From positions 95,165 through 159,164 of the forward strand of contig NZ_NWBU01000010.1 of NCBI RefSeq assembly GCF_003050615.1: 64,000 nucleotides of DNA, in the 5' to 3' direction. This document shows, in pieces, positions 16,446-26,677 of the stretch; within the stretch, counting starts at the first letter, position 1, and the number at the start of each line of letters is the position of its first letter. This stretch comes from Sphingomonas oleivorans (lineage in GTDB: Bacteria; Pseudomonadota; Alphaproteobacteria; Sphingomonadales; Sphingomonadaceae). A program made the translations under genes and the position numbers. The notes beneath the pieces were generated by a model. That model saw only the letters and a list, made by a program, of their open reading frames with translations, made no database searches and had not been told where the DNA came from.

Positions 16446-18047
16446 ATGGCAAGCATCGTGGCGATCGGCGGCGAGTCGGGCGGGCGGGGGCGCGACCTGC
16501 TGGTGATCCTCGCATCGACGCTCGGCACTATCTTCGAATGGTATGATTTCTTCGTCTACGGCACGCTGGCGAGCATCGTCGCCAGCCATTTCTTCCCATC
16601 GGACAATCCCGCCGTCAGCCTGCTGATCTTCCTGGCGAGTTTCGGCGTGGGCTTCGGCATGCGCCCGCTCGGCGCCGTGCTGTTCGGCGTGCTGGGCGAC
16701 AGGTTGGGCCGCAAATATACATTTCTGGTGACGATCGCGCTGATGGGCGGGGCGACGGCCGCGGTGGGCCTGCTGCCCACCTATGAGCGGATCGGCGTGG
16801 CGGCGCCGATATTGCTGGTGCTGTGTCGCGTGCTCCAGGGGCTCGCGCTCGGCGGCGAATATGGCGGGGCGGCCATCTATGTCGCCGAACATGCGCCGCG
16901 CGGGCGGCGGGGTTTCTACACCAGCTTCATCCAGGCGGGCGTGATTGGCGGTTTCCTGCTCAGCCTGATCGTCGTGCTCGTCGCCAACGCCTTTGTGGAC
17001 AAGGCGGCCTTCGCCGAATGGGGCTGGCGCATTCCCTTCCTCTTTTCGGTCGTACTGCTTGGCGTGTCGCTGTGGATCCGGCTGAAGCTGAAGGAAAGCC
17101 CGGTCTTCAAGGCGCTCAAGGAAGCGGGCGAGACGGCGCGCAACCCGCTCAAGGAAAGCTTCGATAGCTGGGGCAAGGTACGGCTGCTGTTCGTCGCCCT
17201 GTTCGGCATCGCGGCGGGGCTGACCGTGATCTGGTATACGGGGCAGTTCCAGGCGCTCTATTTCCTCCAGAATGCGCTCAGGATCGAAGATGTCTCGGCG
17301 CGGCTGATCGTCGGCGCGGGCGCGGTGGTGAGCCTGTTCTGGTTCATCCTGTTCGGCTGGCTGTCCGACAAGGTGGGGCGCAAGAGGCCGATCCTGATCG
17401 GCTATGCGCTGACGATCCTGCTGTTGTTCCCGCTGTTCCACTGGATGGCGGCCTCGGCCAATCCCGAGCTGGCGATCGCGATGGCGCGCAATCCGGTGGT
17501 CGTGACGGGCAGCGAATGTCGCTATGATCCGTTCGAGACGAAGATGCAGGAAACGGCCTGCGGGCGCCTGCTCGATGCGCTGTCACGGAAGGGCGTCGCC
17601 TATAACAAGGTGGCGGGGCCGGAGGCGCGCGCGCCCGTGGTGACGATCGGCGGGCGTACCGTCGACGCAGCCGATCCGGTGGCGCTCGATACGGCGCTGA
17701 AGGCGGCCGGCTATCCGCTTGAAAAACGCACGCCTTCCTTCGGCCAGGCGGCGCGCATCGTGCTCGCGCTGGTGGTGATCGGCTTTCTTTCGGGGCTGAC
17801 CTACGGGCCGGTCGCGGCGCTGCTCGTGGAGCTTTTCCCGGCACGGGTGCGCTACACCTCCATGTCCGTGCCCTATCATGTCGGCACGGGCTATTTCGGC
17901 GGATTCCTGCCCTTCATCAGCCAATATATAGTGGCGCGCACGGGCGATCCCTTTGCCGGGCTCTGGTATACGGTGGGGGTGGTGGTGATGGCGCTGTTCG
18001 TCACGCTCTTCTGGCTGCCGGAGACTGCCGGGCGCGACCTGGATTGA
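16446..18047 (+). CDS. MHS-family MFS transporter with extra loop
   Basis: 533-residue secondary transporter of the metabolite:H+ symporter type (ProP/ShiA-like). It shows ASTLGTIFEWYDFFVYGTLA in the first helix, the RPLGAVLFGVLGDRLGRK loop, and the sequence LGGEYGGAAIYVAEHAP. The ATG at 16446 has AGGAGAGG just upstream. Residues about 336-432 form an unusual hydrophilic insertion containing two cysteines (358 and 372) between two membrane segments. Known members usually have a short loop there. The substrate cannot be told. It stands alone between the secretion locus and alr. Confidence 0.88.
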   Translation: MASIVAIGGESGGRGRDLLVILASTLGTIFEWYDFFVYGTLASIVASHFFPSDNPAVSLLIFLASFGVGFGMRPLGAVLFGVLGDRLGRKYTFLVTIALMGGATAAVGLLPTYERIGVAAPILLVLCRVLQGLALGGEYGGAAIYVAEHAPRGRRGFYTSFIQAGVIGGFLLSLIVVLVANAFVDKAAFAEWGWRIPFLFSVVLLGVSLWIRLKLKESPVFKALKEAGETARNPLKESFDSWGKVRLLFVALFGIAAGLTVIWYTGQFQALYFLQNALRIEDVSARLIVGAGAVVSLFWFILFGWLSDKVGRKRPILIGYALTILLLFPLFHWMAASANPELAIAMARNPVVVTGSECRYDPFETKMQETACGRLLDALSRKGVAYNKVAGPEARAPVVTIGGRTVDAADPVALDTALKAAGYPLEKRTPSFGQAARIVLALVVIGFLSGLTYGPVAALLVELFPARVRYTSMSVPYHVGTGYFGGFLPFISQYIVARTGDPFAGLWYTVGVVVMALFVTLFWLPETAGRDLD

Positions 18048-18105
18048 GCGAGGAGGCGCGTCCGCCTCTTGCCCTGTACGGGCTACGCCCTCTATCGCGG
18101 CGCGG

Positions 18106-19146
18106 ATGCTGCCCGCCGATCCGCCTCTGCGCCTGCTCCTCGATGGCGATGCGCTGATCCGTAACTGGCGCCATCTGGCGCGGCTGGGCGGAGCCGCGGC
18201 CTGCGGCGCGGCGGTGAAGGCCGATGGCTATGGGCTGGGCGCGCGCGAGGTGGTGGCGCGGCTGGCCAAGGCGGGATGCCGGGATTTCTTCGTCGCGACA
18301 TGGGCCGAGGCGGATGCGCTCGGCGCCCTGCCGGAAGGGGCTATGCTCTCCGTATTCCATGGTGTGCGCGCGGAGGATATGGCGGCTGCGCTCGCCTCGC
18401 CCGCGCGACCCGTGCTCAACAGCGCGACGCAGGTGGCGCGCTGGAAGGCGGAGGCGTCGAGCCGGCCATGCGATGTGATGGTCGATACGGGCATGAACCG
18501 ACTGGGGCTGACGCTGGAGGAAGCTGCGTCGGGGCTGTTCGACGGGCTCGTTGTCGAGACGCTGCTCAGCCATCTCGCCTGCGCCGACGAGCCCGATCAT
18601 CCGCTGAACGTCCGGCAGCGCGATGCCTTCCGCGCAGTCCGCGCACGGGTTCCAGCGAAGCGCTACAGCCTCGCAAATTCGGCGGGAATCTGCCTCGGCG
18701 GCGATTATGCCCATGATCTGACGCGCCCGGGCCTTGCCCTCTATGGCGGCGCGCCTGCGCCGGGCGTGGAGATGGCGCAGGTCGCCATGATCGAGGCGCA
18801 GGTGCTGCAGGTGCGGACCGTGGCCGCGGGCGCCACGGTCGGCTATGGCGCGAGCTTCACGGCGCAGCGCGACATGCGCCTCGCGATCCTCAATCTCGGC
18901 TATGCGGATGGCTATCTGCGCGCCTTCGGGGAGCAGGGCAGCGTGCGCATCGCGGGCGAGACGCGTCCGCTGGTCGGCCGCATCTCGATGGACCTGATCG
19001 CGGTCGATCCCGGCGCGCTTCCGATCGGCGAGGGGGATCGCATTTCGGTCGATTACGAGCTGCCGCATGCCGCCGCCGTAACGGGTCTCTCGCAATATGA
19101 GTTGCTGACCGGCCTCGGCCGCCGCTATCAGCGCTGCTGGTCATGA
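18106..19146 (+). CDS. alr: alanine racemase
   Basis: 346 residues. A PLP enzyme interconverting L- and D-alanine for peptidoglycan. The PLP lysine is Lys38 in AAVKADGYGLGA, and the catalytic tyrosine of the other face is Tyr247 in VGYGASF. DTGMNRLG and ANSAGICLGG match the barrel, and GRISMDLIAVDPG the C-terminal domain. The stop overlaps the next gene (mlaE-type) by 4 bases, an odd pairing of wall and lipid-transport genes in one transcript. Confidence 0.95.
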   Translation: MLPADPPLRLLLDGDALIRNWRHLARLGGAAACGAAVKADGYGLGAREVVARLAKAGCRDFFVATWAEADALGALPEGAMLSVFHGVRAEDMAAALASPARPVLNSATQVARWKAEASSRPCDVMVDTGMNRLGLTLEEAASGLFDGLVVETLLSHLACADEPDHPLNVRQRDAFRAVRARVPAKRYSLANSAGICLGGDYAHDLTRPGLALYGGAPAPGVEMAQVAMIEAQVLQVRTVAAGATVGYGASFTAQRDMRLAILNLGYADGYLRAFGEQGSVRIAGETRPLVGRISMDLIAVDPGALPIGEGDRISVDYELPHAAAVTGLSQYELLTGLGRRYQRCWS

Positions 19147-19943
19147 CAGTTTCAAGCCCCGCCGCCGCAATTGCCGGCCTGCTCGTCTGGATCGGAACGC
19201 CTTTTCTCGCTGCGCTGACGGCGGTGGGGCGGGTGACGATCTTTGCTTTCCGCACGATCGTGCGCGCGCTGACGCCGCCTTATTATCCGGCGCGGCTGCT
19301 CGATCAGCTCGCCCATATCGGCTGGTTCTCGCTGCCGGTCGTGGGCCTGACCGCGATCTTCACGGGCGCCGCGCTCGCGCAGCAGATCTTTGTCGCCGGA
19401 TCGCGCTTCAGCGCGCAATCGACCGTGCCGGCGGTGGTGGTGATCGGCATGGTGCGCGAGCTGGGGCCCGTGCTCGTCGGCCTGATGGTGGCGGGCCGCG
19501 TCTCCTCCGCCATGGCGGCGGAAATCGGCACGATGCGCGTGACCGAGCAGCTCGATGCGCTGGTGACGCTCCGGACCGATGCCTTCCGCTATCTGATCGC
19601 GCCGCGCCTGTTCGCCTCGTTGATCGCACTGCCGATCATGGTGCTGGTCGCTAATGCGATCGGCATTTTCGGCGGCTATCTGATTTCGGTGCATAAGCTG
19701 GGCTTCAACGCGGCCAACTATTTGGGCGTGACGCGGCGCTATCTCAATTCGGACGATTTCGCGATGGCGCTGGTGAAGGCGGGGGTGTTCGGTTTCTTCA
19801 TGGCGCTGATGGGCTGCTATCATGGCTATCACACGCAGGGGGGCGCAGCCGGCGTGGGCAATGCCACGCGCAACGCGGTCGTTTCGGCCTTCGTGCTGAT
19901 CCTGATCGCGAACCTCGTCATCACCGTGATGGCATTCGGCTGA
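19143..19943 (+). CDS. mlaE: MlaE-type ABC lipid transport permease
   Basis: 266 residues, about five or six hydrophobic segments. It has the MlaE-family core VVIGMVRELGPVLVGLMVAGRVSSAMAAEIGTMRVTEQ and DAFRYLIAPRL. Such permeases work with an MCE protein to move phospholipids between membranes. The ATPase partner follows 12 bases later, but no MCE (MlaD) gene follows in this window. It overlaps alr by 4 bases. Confidence 0.9.
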   Translation: MTVSSPAAAIAGLLVWIGTPFLAALTAVGRVTIFAFRTIVRALTPPYYPARLLDQLAHIGWFSLPVVGLTAIFTGAALAQQIFVAGSRFSAQSTVPAVVVIGMVRELGPVLVGLMVAGRVSSAMAAEIGTMRVTEQLDALVTLRTDAFRYLIAPRLFASLIALPIMVLVANAIGIFGGYLISVHKLGFNAANYLGVTRRYLNSDDFAMALVKAGVFGFFMALMGCYHGYHTQGGAAGVGNATRNAVVSAFVLILIANLVITVMAFG

Positions 19944-19955
19944 GGCGCGGGACAG

Positions 19956-20717
19956 ATGGCCAGCCCCGCCCCCAAGATCGTCCTCGACGGTGTGACCAAG
20001 AGCTTCGGGCCGATCAGCGTGCTCGACGGCGTGAATCTTTCGATCGATCCGGGCGAGTCGCTCGCGATCATCGGCCAGTCCGGCAGCGGCAAGTCGGTGA
20101 CGCTGAAATGCATACTCGGCCTGATCCAGCCCGATGCGGGATCGATCCGGGTCGATGGCGAGGAGATTATCGGCCAGCGTGGCAAGGAGCTGGAGCGGCT
20201 GAGGGCCAAGTTCGGCATGTTGTTCCAGGGTAGTGCGCTGTTCGATTCGCTGCCCATCTGGCGCAACGTGACCTTCGCGCTGACACAGGGGCATCATCGC
20301 GATGCGGCGCGGATGCGCATGATCGCCGAGGAAAATCTGGAGCGGGTCGGCCTCGACGCGAAGATACTCGACCTCCGCCCCAGCGAGCTTTCAGGCGGCA
20401 TGCAGAAGCGCGTGGCGCTCGCCCGCGCGATCGCGCCCCGGCCCGAGATCATCTTCTTCGACGAGCCCACCACCGGGCTCGATCCGATCCGCGCGGACGT
20501 GATCAACGACCTGATCGTCAGCCTGGTCGAGGATCTGGGGGTGACGGCGCTGACGATCACGCATGACATGGCGTCCGCGCGCAAGATCGCGCACCGCGTG
20601 GCGATGCTCTATCAGGGCAAGATCATCTGGCGTGGTCCGCGCGATCGGCTTTACGATTCAGGCAACCCCTATGTGGATCAGTTCGTTCAGGGCCGCGCGG
20701 ACGGGCCGATAAGCTGA
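19956..20717 (+). CDS. mlaF: MlaF-type ABC lipid transport ATPase
   Basis: 253 residues. Walker A GQSGSGKS (40-47), signature LSGGMQKRVALARAI, Walker B EIIFFDEPTTGLDP and the switch His in LTITHDM. The LSGGMQKR variant is characteristic of the MlaF/Ttg2A group. It pairs with the upstream permease for phospholipid transport at the inner membrane. The expected MCE substrate-binding gene is not downstream; a peroxiredoxin gene follows instead. Confidence 0.92.
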   Translation: MASPAPKIVLDGVTKSFGPISVLDGVNLSIDPGESLAIIGQSGSGKSVTLKCILGLIQPDAGSIRVDGEEIIGQRGKELERLRAKFGMLFQGSALFDSLPIWRNVTFALTQGHHRDAARMRMIAEENLERVGLDAKILDLRPSELSGGMQKRVALARAIAPRPEIIFFDEPTTGLDPIRADVINDLIVSLVEDLGVTALTITHDMASARKIAHRVAMLYQGKIIWRGPRDRLYDSGNPYVDQFVQGRADGPIS

Positions 20718-20757
20718 AGCTTCCCGTCCGCGCTTACCCTCGAGCGAGGAGGCGCAG

Positions 20758-21303
20758 ATGCTCGGACGGCCAGTCCCCCATGTCACGTTGAAAACCCGTG
20801 TCCGCGACGAGAGCGTGGGCGGTCCCAATCCTTTCCGCTGGCAGGATGTGGACACGGCCGATCTCTTCAGGGGGCGGCGGGTGGTGCTGTTCGCGCTGCC
20901 GGGCGCCTTCACGCCCACCTGCACGGTCGAACAATGCCCGGCCTATGAACGCAGCTATGACGATCTGCGCGCGGCGGGGGCGGACGAGGTCTACTGCCTG
21001 TCGGTCAACGACGCCTTCGTAATGTATCAATGGGGCAAGTCGCTCCATCTTTCGAAGGTCAAGCTGCTGCCCGACGGATCGGGCGATTTCACCCGGCGGA
21101 TGGGGATGCTCGTGCGCAAGGACCATCTCGGCTTCGGCGAGCGGAGCTGGCGCTATGCGATGGTGGTCGATGACGGCCGGATCGTCGGATGGTTCGAGGA
21201 GCCGGGTATCAATGACGATGGTGTGGACAATGATCCCTATGGCGAGAGCGCGCCCGAAAAGGTGATCGCCTGGCTGAAGGCGCATCCGAGAAAGCAGGAT
21301 TGA
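20758..21303 (+). CDS. peroxiredoxin (Prx5-like)
   Basis: 181 residues. A thiol peroxidase with the peroxidatic Cys55 in PGAFTPTCTVEQCP, an additional Cys60, and the VNDAFVMYQWGK block typical of the Prx5/redoxin group that reduces hydroperoxides. The ATG at 20758 has a strong GAGGAGG upstream. It sits downstream of mlaF and may be its own unit. Confidence 0.92.
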   Translation: MLGRPVPHVTLKTRVRDESVGGPNPFRWQDVDTADLFRGRRVVLFALPGAFTPTCTVEQCPAYERSYDDLRAAGADEVYCLSVNDAFVMYQWGKSLHLSKVKLLPDGSGDFTRRMGMLVRKDHLGFGERSWRYAMVVDDGRIVGWFEEPGINDDGVDNDPYGESAPEKVIAWLKAHPRKQD

Positions 21304-21309
21304 TCCGGC

Positions 21310-21340
21310 AAAGAAAAAGCCGCCCCCGCAAGGGGGCAGC
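21310..21340 (-). terminator. intrinsic terminator downstream of thiolase
   Basis: Stem GCCCCC (21322-21327) and GGGGGC (21332-21337) around loop GCAA. Read on the minus strand it is followed by GGCTTTTTCTTT. It ends the thiolase transcript and lies between two convergent genes. Confidence 0.8.
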
Positions 21341-21383
21341 TCTTTCCATGGACCGAAGCCGGATCAGTGCCGGATCGTCGGGA

Positions 21384-22559
<1,176 letters not shown>

Positions 22560-22629
22560 TGTCTCTGCTCCTAGGGTCGATCCGTGTTCATGGCTAACGG
22601 CTCTGTTTCCCCTGCGCCTATCAGCAAAT

Positions 22630-23706
22630 TCACGAACGTAAAAGCCAATGGGCCAGCGGTTCCCACAGGCTGGTGCGCGCGCGGCTGCCGACAACCATGC
22701 CGACATGGCCGAGATCGAGCATTTTCCGCTCTCCAAGCTGGGGGGCGCTGGCCGCCGGCACGATCCGGTCTTTCGAGGAGATGATATTCAGCACCGGGCA
22801 AGACAAGGCCGCAGGATCGACTGGCGCGCCGCCTACCTGCCATTCGCTGCGGCCGGGAAGATCGGCAGTGAAGAAATCCTCGATCAGCTCGCGGCCTGCA
22901 GCGTAGGTGAGCGGGGGGCCGTCGCTTGCCCAATCCTCCAGCGCCACGAAGCCGCGCGCCGTGTCGCTGTCCGGATCGACGGTTGAAAAGCCTTCGAACT
23001 TGGCGATGGTGCGCGTCCGGTCGAGCTGCCAGAAGCTGGTCTGGAGCACCTCGATCGGCAGCAGGCCGAGATGATCGGCAAGCGGCGCGGCCCGCTCCCA
23101 CAGATCGGCGAGGAAGCTGCGCGCGCCCTCCGGGAAGCCGGAAAAATGCCAGGGCGTCGCGAGAAGCACGAGCGAGCGGACCGGAGCCCGCGCGGCGGCG
23201 GCCAGCGCCATCGTGCCGCCTACGCAATAGCCGGCGAGCGTGGCGGGCTCGCCCAGCGCGTCGAGCATCGGCAGCAGCAATTGCTCGACATGGCCCGCGA
23301 CCGACATGTTGCGATCCTCCGCGCCCGGATCGCCCCAATCGACCAGCAGCGGGCGGACGCCCTGCGTGGCGAGCCAGCGGAGCAGGCTCTTCTCCGGCGT
23401 CAGATCGAGCACATTGGGCGGGTTTATCAGCGAGGGAACGAAGACGATCGGCGGCCCTTCTCCGCCATAGTCGCGCAGCCGCGCCCGGCCGGCTTCGGCG
23501 ACGACCGGCATGGCGGGCGGGCGGGGTGGGCGGGGCGCATTCTGATAGGCGCGCAGGCCCTTCAAAGCGGCGCGCATCCGATCCGGATTTTCCGCAGTTT
23601 CGTTGCGCAGCAAGTCCAGGAAAAGAGGGAGCGGACGCGGCCTGTGTTGCGGCGCGTCATGGGATGGTGCTAAACTCGCAGCATCGAGAGGAGAGGTATG
23701 CGGCAT
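22630..23706 (-). CDS. short PhaC-like polyester synthase / alpha-beta hydrolase
   Basis: 358 residues. Alpha/beta-hydrolase fold with the PhaC-type box AGYCVGGTMAL (Cys161), Asp313 in SSKDRIVP and His334 in DLGHVGMVVG, which together make a Cys-Asp-His triad. It also has the synthase-like stretch LINPPNVLDL and VDWGDPG. It is much shorter than class I synthases (near 590 residues) and about the length of class III PhaC, but no phaE is nearby. The ATG at 23706 overlaps the ATG of divergent phaR in a shared CATG. It may be a synthase, a synthase-like depolymerase, or a related acyltransferase. Confidence 0.75.
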   Translation of the reverse strand: MPHTSPLDAASLAPSHDAPQHRPRPLPLFLDLLRNETAENPDRMRAALKGLRAYQNAPRPPRPPAMPVVAEAGRARLRDYGGEGPPIVFVPSLINPPNVLDLTPEKSLLRWLATQGVRPLLVDWGDPGAEDRNMSVAGHVEQLLLPMLDALGEPATLAGYCVGGTMALAAAARAPVRSLVLLATPWHFSGFPEGARSFLADLWERAAPLADHLGLLPIEVLQTSFWQLDRTRTIAKFEGFSTVDPDSDTARGFVALEDWASDGPPLTYAAGRELIEDFFTADLPGRSEWQVGGAPVDPAALSCPVLNIISSKDRIVPAASAPQLGERKMLDLGHVGMVVGSRARTSLWEPLAHWLLRS

Positions 23707-24277
23707 GGCCAAGACGTCTGATGGCTCCGGTTCGGTTATAATCAAGAAATATGCGAACCGCCGTCTTTATAACACCGAAACGTCGAGTTACATCACGCTC
23801 GAGCATCTCGCCCAGATGACGCGCGAGGGGCGCGACTTCAAGGTGATCGACGCGAAAAGCGAGGAGGACATCACCCATAATGTCCTAACCCAGATAATAA
23901 TGGAGGAGGAGAATCGCGGGCAGACGATGTTGCCGGTGAGCTTCCTGCGGCAGCTGATCTCGCTCTACGGCGATTCCATGCAGTCGATGGTTCCGCAATA
24001 TCTGGAGGCGTCGATGGATGCCTTCCGCCGGAACCAGAACCAGTTCCGCGCGGCGATGGAGGGCGCCTTCGCCGGCGGTCCCTTCGCAGAGATCGCCAAG
24101 CGCAACATGGACATGTTGGAAGCGGCGGCGGCGGCGTTCAAGGGGATTCCCGGCACGGCCACGGCCAAGCCGGCGGCACCTGCCGCACCCGCGACTGCCC
24201 CGAGCAGCGACGATCTCGCCGCGCTCAAGGAACAGCTCGCCAGCCTCCAGTCGAAGATCGACAAGCTGGTGCAGTAA
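23705..24277 (+). CDS. phaR: polyhydroxyalkanoate synthesis repressor PhaR
   Basis: 190 residues. The N-terminal PHB/PHA accumulation regulator domain includes IIKKYANRRLYNTETSSYIT and EDITHNVLTQIIMEEE, followed by the SFLRQLISLYGD region. An Ala/Pro-rich linker leads to a C-terminal coiled coil (LKEQLASLQSKIDKL). PhaR binds both polymer and DNA and represses phasin and synthase genes. AGGAGAGG precedes the ATG. The start codon overlaps that of the divergent PhaC-like gene, so binding here could control both. Confidence 0.92.
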   Translation: MAKTSDGSGSVIIKKYANRRLYNTETSSYITLEHLAQMTREGRDFKVIDAKSEEDITHNVLTQIIMEEENRGQTMLPVSFLRQLISLYGDSMQSMVPQYLEASMDAFRRNQNQFRAAMEGAFAGGPFAEIAKRNMDMLEAAAAAFKGIPGTATAKPAAPAAPATAPSSDDLAALKEQLASLQSKIDKLVQ

Positions 24278-24305
24278 GCTCCGGGCGGCGCTGGGTCAGG
24301 ATTGA

Positions 24306-24337
24306 TCCGCCATTCCTGTTCTTGCAGGGATGGCGGA
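24306..24337. terminator. bidirectional hairpin between phaR and nitroreductase
   Basis: A 13-base stem, TCCGCCATTCCTG (24306-24318) with CAGGGATGGCGGA (24325-24337) and one G-U pair, closes a 6-base loop between convergent genes. No U-tract follows. Confidence 0.6.
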
Positions 24338-24359
24338 CCGATGTTCGGAAAGCTCGGCT

Positions 24360-24947
24360 CTAGCCCTGCCAGACCGACACGACCGAGTCATAGTCGGGGC
24401 GTGGGCGCTCCTCCAGCTCGCGGCTGGGCGTGCCGATGAAGATGAAGCCGGCGATGCGCTCCTCTTCCTTCGCGCCGAGCGCGCGGTGGACAGCGGCGGA
24501 ATAGCTGGCCCAGCCGGTCAGCCAGCTGGCGACGAAGCCTTCGGCATGGGCGGCGGTCAGCAGGTTCATGCAGGCGGCGCCGGCGGAAAGCTCCTGCTCC
24601 CAGACCGGAATATGGCTCCCCTTGTCGGGTGCAGCGAAGGCGATGACGAGCGTCGGCGCCTGCCGGGCGAACTGGTCCATCGCCTCCAGCTCCAGCCGGC
24701 CGGCCCCGGGCTTCTCCTCCAGATAGGCGGCGCGCAGCAGCGCGGCGAGCGCGTCCCGCCGTTCCGCGGGCACGATCAGAAAGCGCCAGGGGGCGAGCTT
24801 GCCATGATCGGGCGTGCGGATCGCGACCTGGAGGATGCGTCGGAGCTGCGCCTCGTCCGGCCCCGGCGCGACCATGTCGCGCGGCTTGCCGGAGCGGCGG
24901 GTGGCGAGAAGGGCGGCGGGCGAGGAGCGATCGTTGAACATGGCCAT
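24360..24947 (-). CDS. nitroreductase family flavoprotein
   Basis: About 195 residues. FMN-dependent oxidoreductase of the small nitroreductase (YdjA-like) group, recognised by LLATRRSGKPRDMVAPGP with RRS, AIRTPDHGKLAPWRF, SAGAACMNLLTAAHAEGF and FIFIGTPS near the end. Likely NAD(P)H-dependent reduction of quinones or nitro compounds; the physiological substrate is unknown. ATGs at 24947 and 24941 are both possible, neither with a strong ribosome binding site. It is convergent with phaR. Confidence 0.85.
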   Translation of the reverse strand: MAMFNDRSSPAALLATRRSGKPRDMVAPGPDEAQLRRILQVAIRTPDHGKLAPWRFLIVPAERRDALAALLRAAYLEEKPGAGRLELEAMDQFARQAPTLVIAFAAPDKGSHIPVWEQELSAGAACMNLLTAAHAEGFVASWLTGWASYSAAVHRALGAKEEERIAGFIFIGTPSRELEERPRPDYDSVVSVWQG

Positions 24948-25070
24948 CGCGGTACCAGCGTCATCGACGCGCAACAATCTTCTTCACACGCGCAATCAAA
25001 GCGCTAGTCTGCCCCGCAATCGCGCCGGGCTGCCCGGCAACATCCAATTCTGCGCGGAGCAATGCGCCTG

Positions 25071-26654
25071 ATGGCAACCACTACCCATGATTTCACCGTG
25101 AAGGGCAAGACCTTTCTCGGCCACCCGCGCGGCCTGCTCGTGCTGTTCTTCACCGAAATGTGGGAGCGATTTTCCTATTACGGAATGCGCGCCTTGCTGG
25201 TGCTGTACCTCATCGACCATTTCGGTTTCACCGACACCCGAGCCTATATGATCTACGGCGCCTATACGGCGCTGGCCTATATCACGCCGGTGATCGGCGG
25301 GAATCTGGCGGACCGCTGGCTGGGCGCGCGCAAGGCCGTGCTCTATGGCGCGATATTGTTGACTCTGGGCCATTTCCTGCTGGGCTTTGAAGGCGAACGC
25401 GGACAGGCGGGCATCTATCTCTCGATTTTCTATCTCGGACTGGGCTTCATCGTCGTCGGTGTCGGCTTCCTGAAGGCGAATATCTCGACGATCGTGGGAT
25501 CGCTTTATCCGCGCAACGATCCACGGCGCGATCCCGCATTCACCATCTTTTACATGGGCATCAACGTAGGCGGCGCGCTGGGCCCGCTCATCGCGGGCTT
25601 TCTCGGTCAGCGCTACGGCTGGTCCTACGGCTTTGGCGCTGCGGGCGTGGGCATGCTGCTCGGCCTGCTGGTCTTCATCTGGGGCAAGCCCGCTCTGCTC
25701 GGCCGTGGCGAGCCGCCGGTACCGGAGAGGCTGAAGGAGAAGCTGTTCGGCCTCAATCGCGAATGGATCATCTATCTCGGCGGCATCGCGGCAGTCGTCA
25801 TCTGCTGGCAGCTCGTGCAATATCAGGAACTGGTGGGCTGGCTGCTCGGCCTGTCGGGGGCGTTGCTGGTTTGCTACATCCTCTATAGTTCGACGACGAA
25901 GCTGGCGCCGGTGGACCGCGATCGTATCTTCGCGGCGCTGTTCCTGATCGTTCTCTCGGTACTGTTCTGGGCCTTGTTCGAACAGGCGGGTTCGTCGCTC
26001 AACGTCTATACCGACCGGCAGGTGGATCGGACGATCTTCGGCGTCGAAATTCCGGCTTCCATGTTCCAATCAATCAACTCGATCTACATCGTGCTGCTGG
26101 CGCCGCTCTTCGCCTGGCTCTGGACGGTGCTCGGCCGGCACAATCTGGAGCCTTCGACGCCGGCCAAGTTCGGCCTGGCCATGATCCAGCTCGGTGCGGG
26201 TTTCCTTGTGCTCGTCGCGGGCGCGATGGCGTCGGAAGGCGAGCTGACGCCGGTGATCTTCATCTTCCTGATCTATCTGCTGCACACGATGGGTGAGATT
26301 TGCCTCTCGCCCGTCGGTCTTTCCGCCATGACCAAGATGGCGCTGCCGCAGATGGTGGGTCTGATCATGGGCACCTGGTTCTTCGCCACGTCCGCGGGCA
26401 ATTTCACCGCGGGATTGATCGCCCAGGCCACGGGCGCCGGCGAGAATGTGGGGCCAGAGGGGGTGACCAGCGTCTATTCGACCGTCGGCTGGATCGCGGT
26501 GGCGACGGGCGTCGCCGTGATCCTGATCTCGCCCCTGTTCAAGAGGCTGATGCATCTCGACACGTTGGGCAAGGACGATCCGCTGCTCGCGGGGCAGGAG
26601 CAGATTGGCGAGCCGCAGGCACCCGGCATGCATACGGAGCGCGAAACCCGATAA
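25071..26654 (+). CDS. POT/PTR family peptide:H+ symporter
   Basis: About 527 residues and around 14 hydrophobic segments. Hallmarks are TEMWERFSYYGMRALLVLYL in the first helix, GGNLADRWLGARK and the PTR signature FTIFYMGINVGGALGPLIAG. It imports di- and tripeptides with protons in the inner membrane. Start chosen at 25071 (MATTTHDF), 11 bases after GGAG; the ATG at 25062 is too close to that site. Two amidohydrolase genes follow on the same strand, which might process imported or periplasmic peptides, but that link is only positional. Confidence 0.92.
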   Translation: MATTTHDFTVKGKTFLGHPRGLLVLFFTEMWERFSYYGMRALLVLYLIDHFGFTDTRAYMIYGAYTALAYITPVIGGNLADRWLGARKAVLYGAILLTLGHFLLGFEGERGQAGIYLSIFYLGLGFIVVGVGFLKANISTIVGSLYPRNDPRRDPAFTIFYMGINVGGALGPLIAGFLGQRYGWSYGFGAAGVGMLLGLLVFIWGKPALLGRGEPPVPERLKEKLFGLNREWIIYLGGIAAVVICWQLVQYQELVGWLLGLSGALLVCYILYSSTTKLAPVDRDRIFAALFLIVLSVLFWALFEQAGSSLNVYTDRQVDRTIFGVEIPASMFQSINSIYIVLLAPLFAWLWTVLGRHNLEPSTPAKFGLAMIQLGAGFLVLVAGAMASEGELTPVIFIFLIYLLHTMGEICLSPVGLSAMTKMALPQMVGLIMGTWFFATSAGNFTAGLIAQATGAGENVGPEGVTSVYSTVGWIAVATGVAVILISPLFKRLMHLDTLGKDDPLLAGQEQIGEPQAPGMHTERETR

Positions 26655-26677
26655 GCCCATTCTTCAGGGGGGAACCG

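Noticed and set aside
18048-18105. GAGGAGGCGCGTCCGCCTCTT as a terminator after the MHS transporter
   Set aside because: Pairing is imperfect and no U-tract follows; too weak to call.
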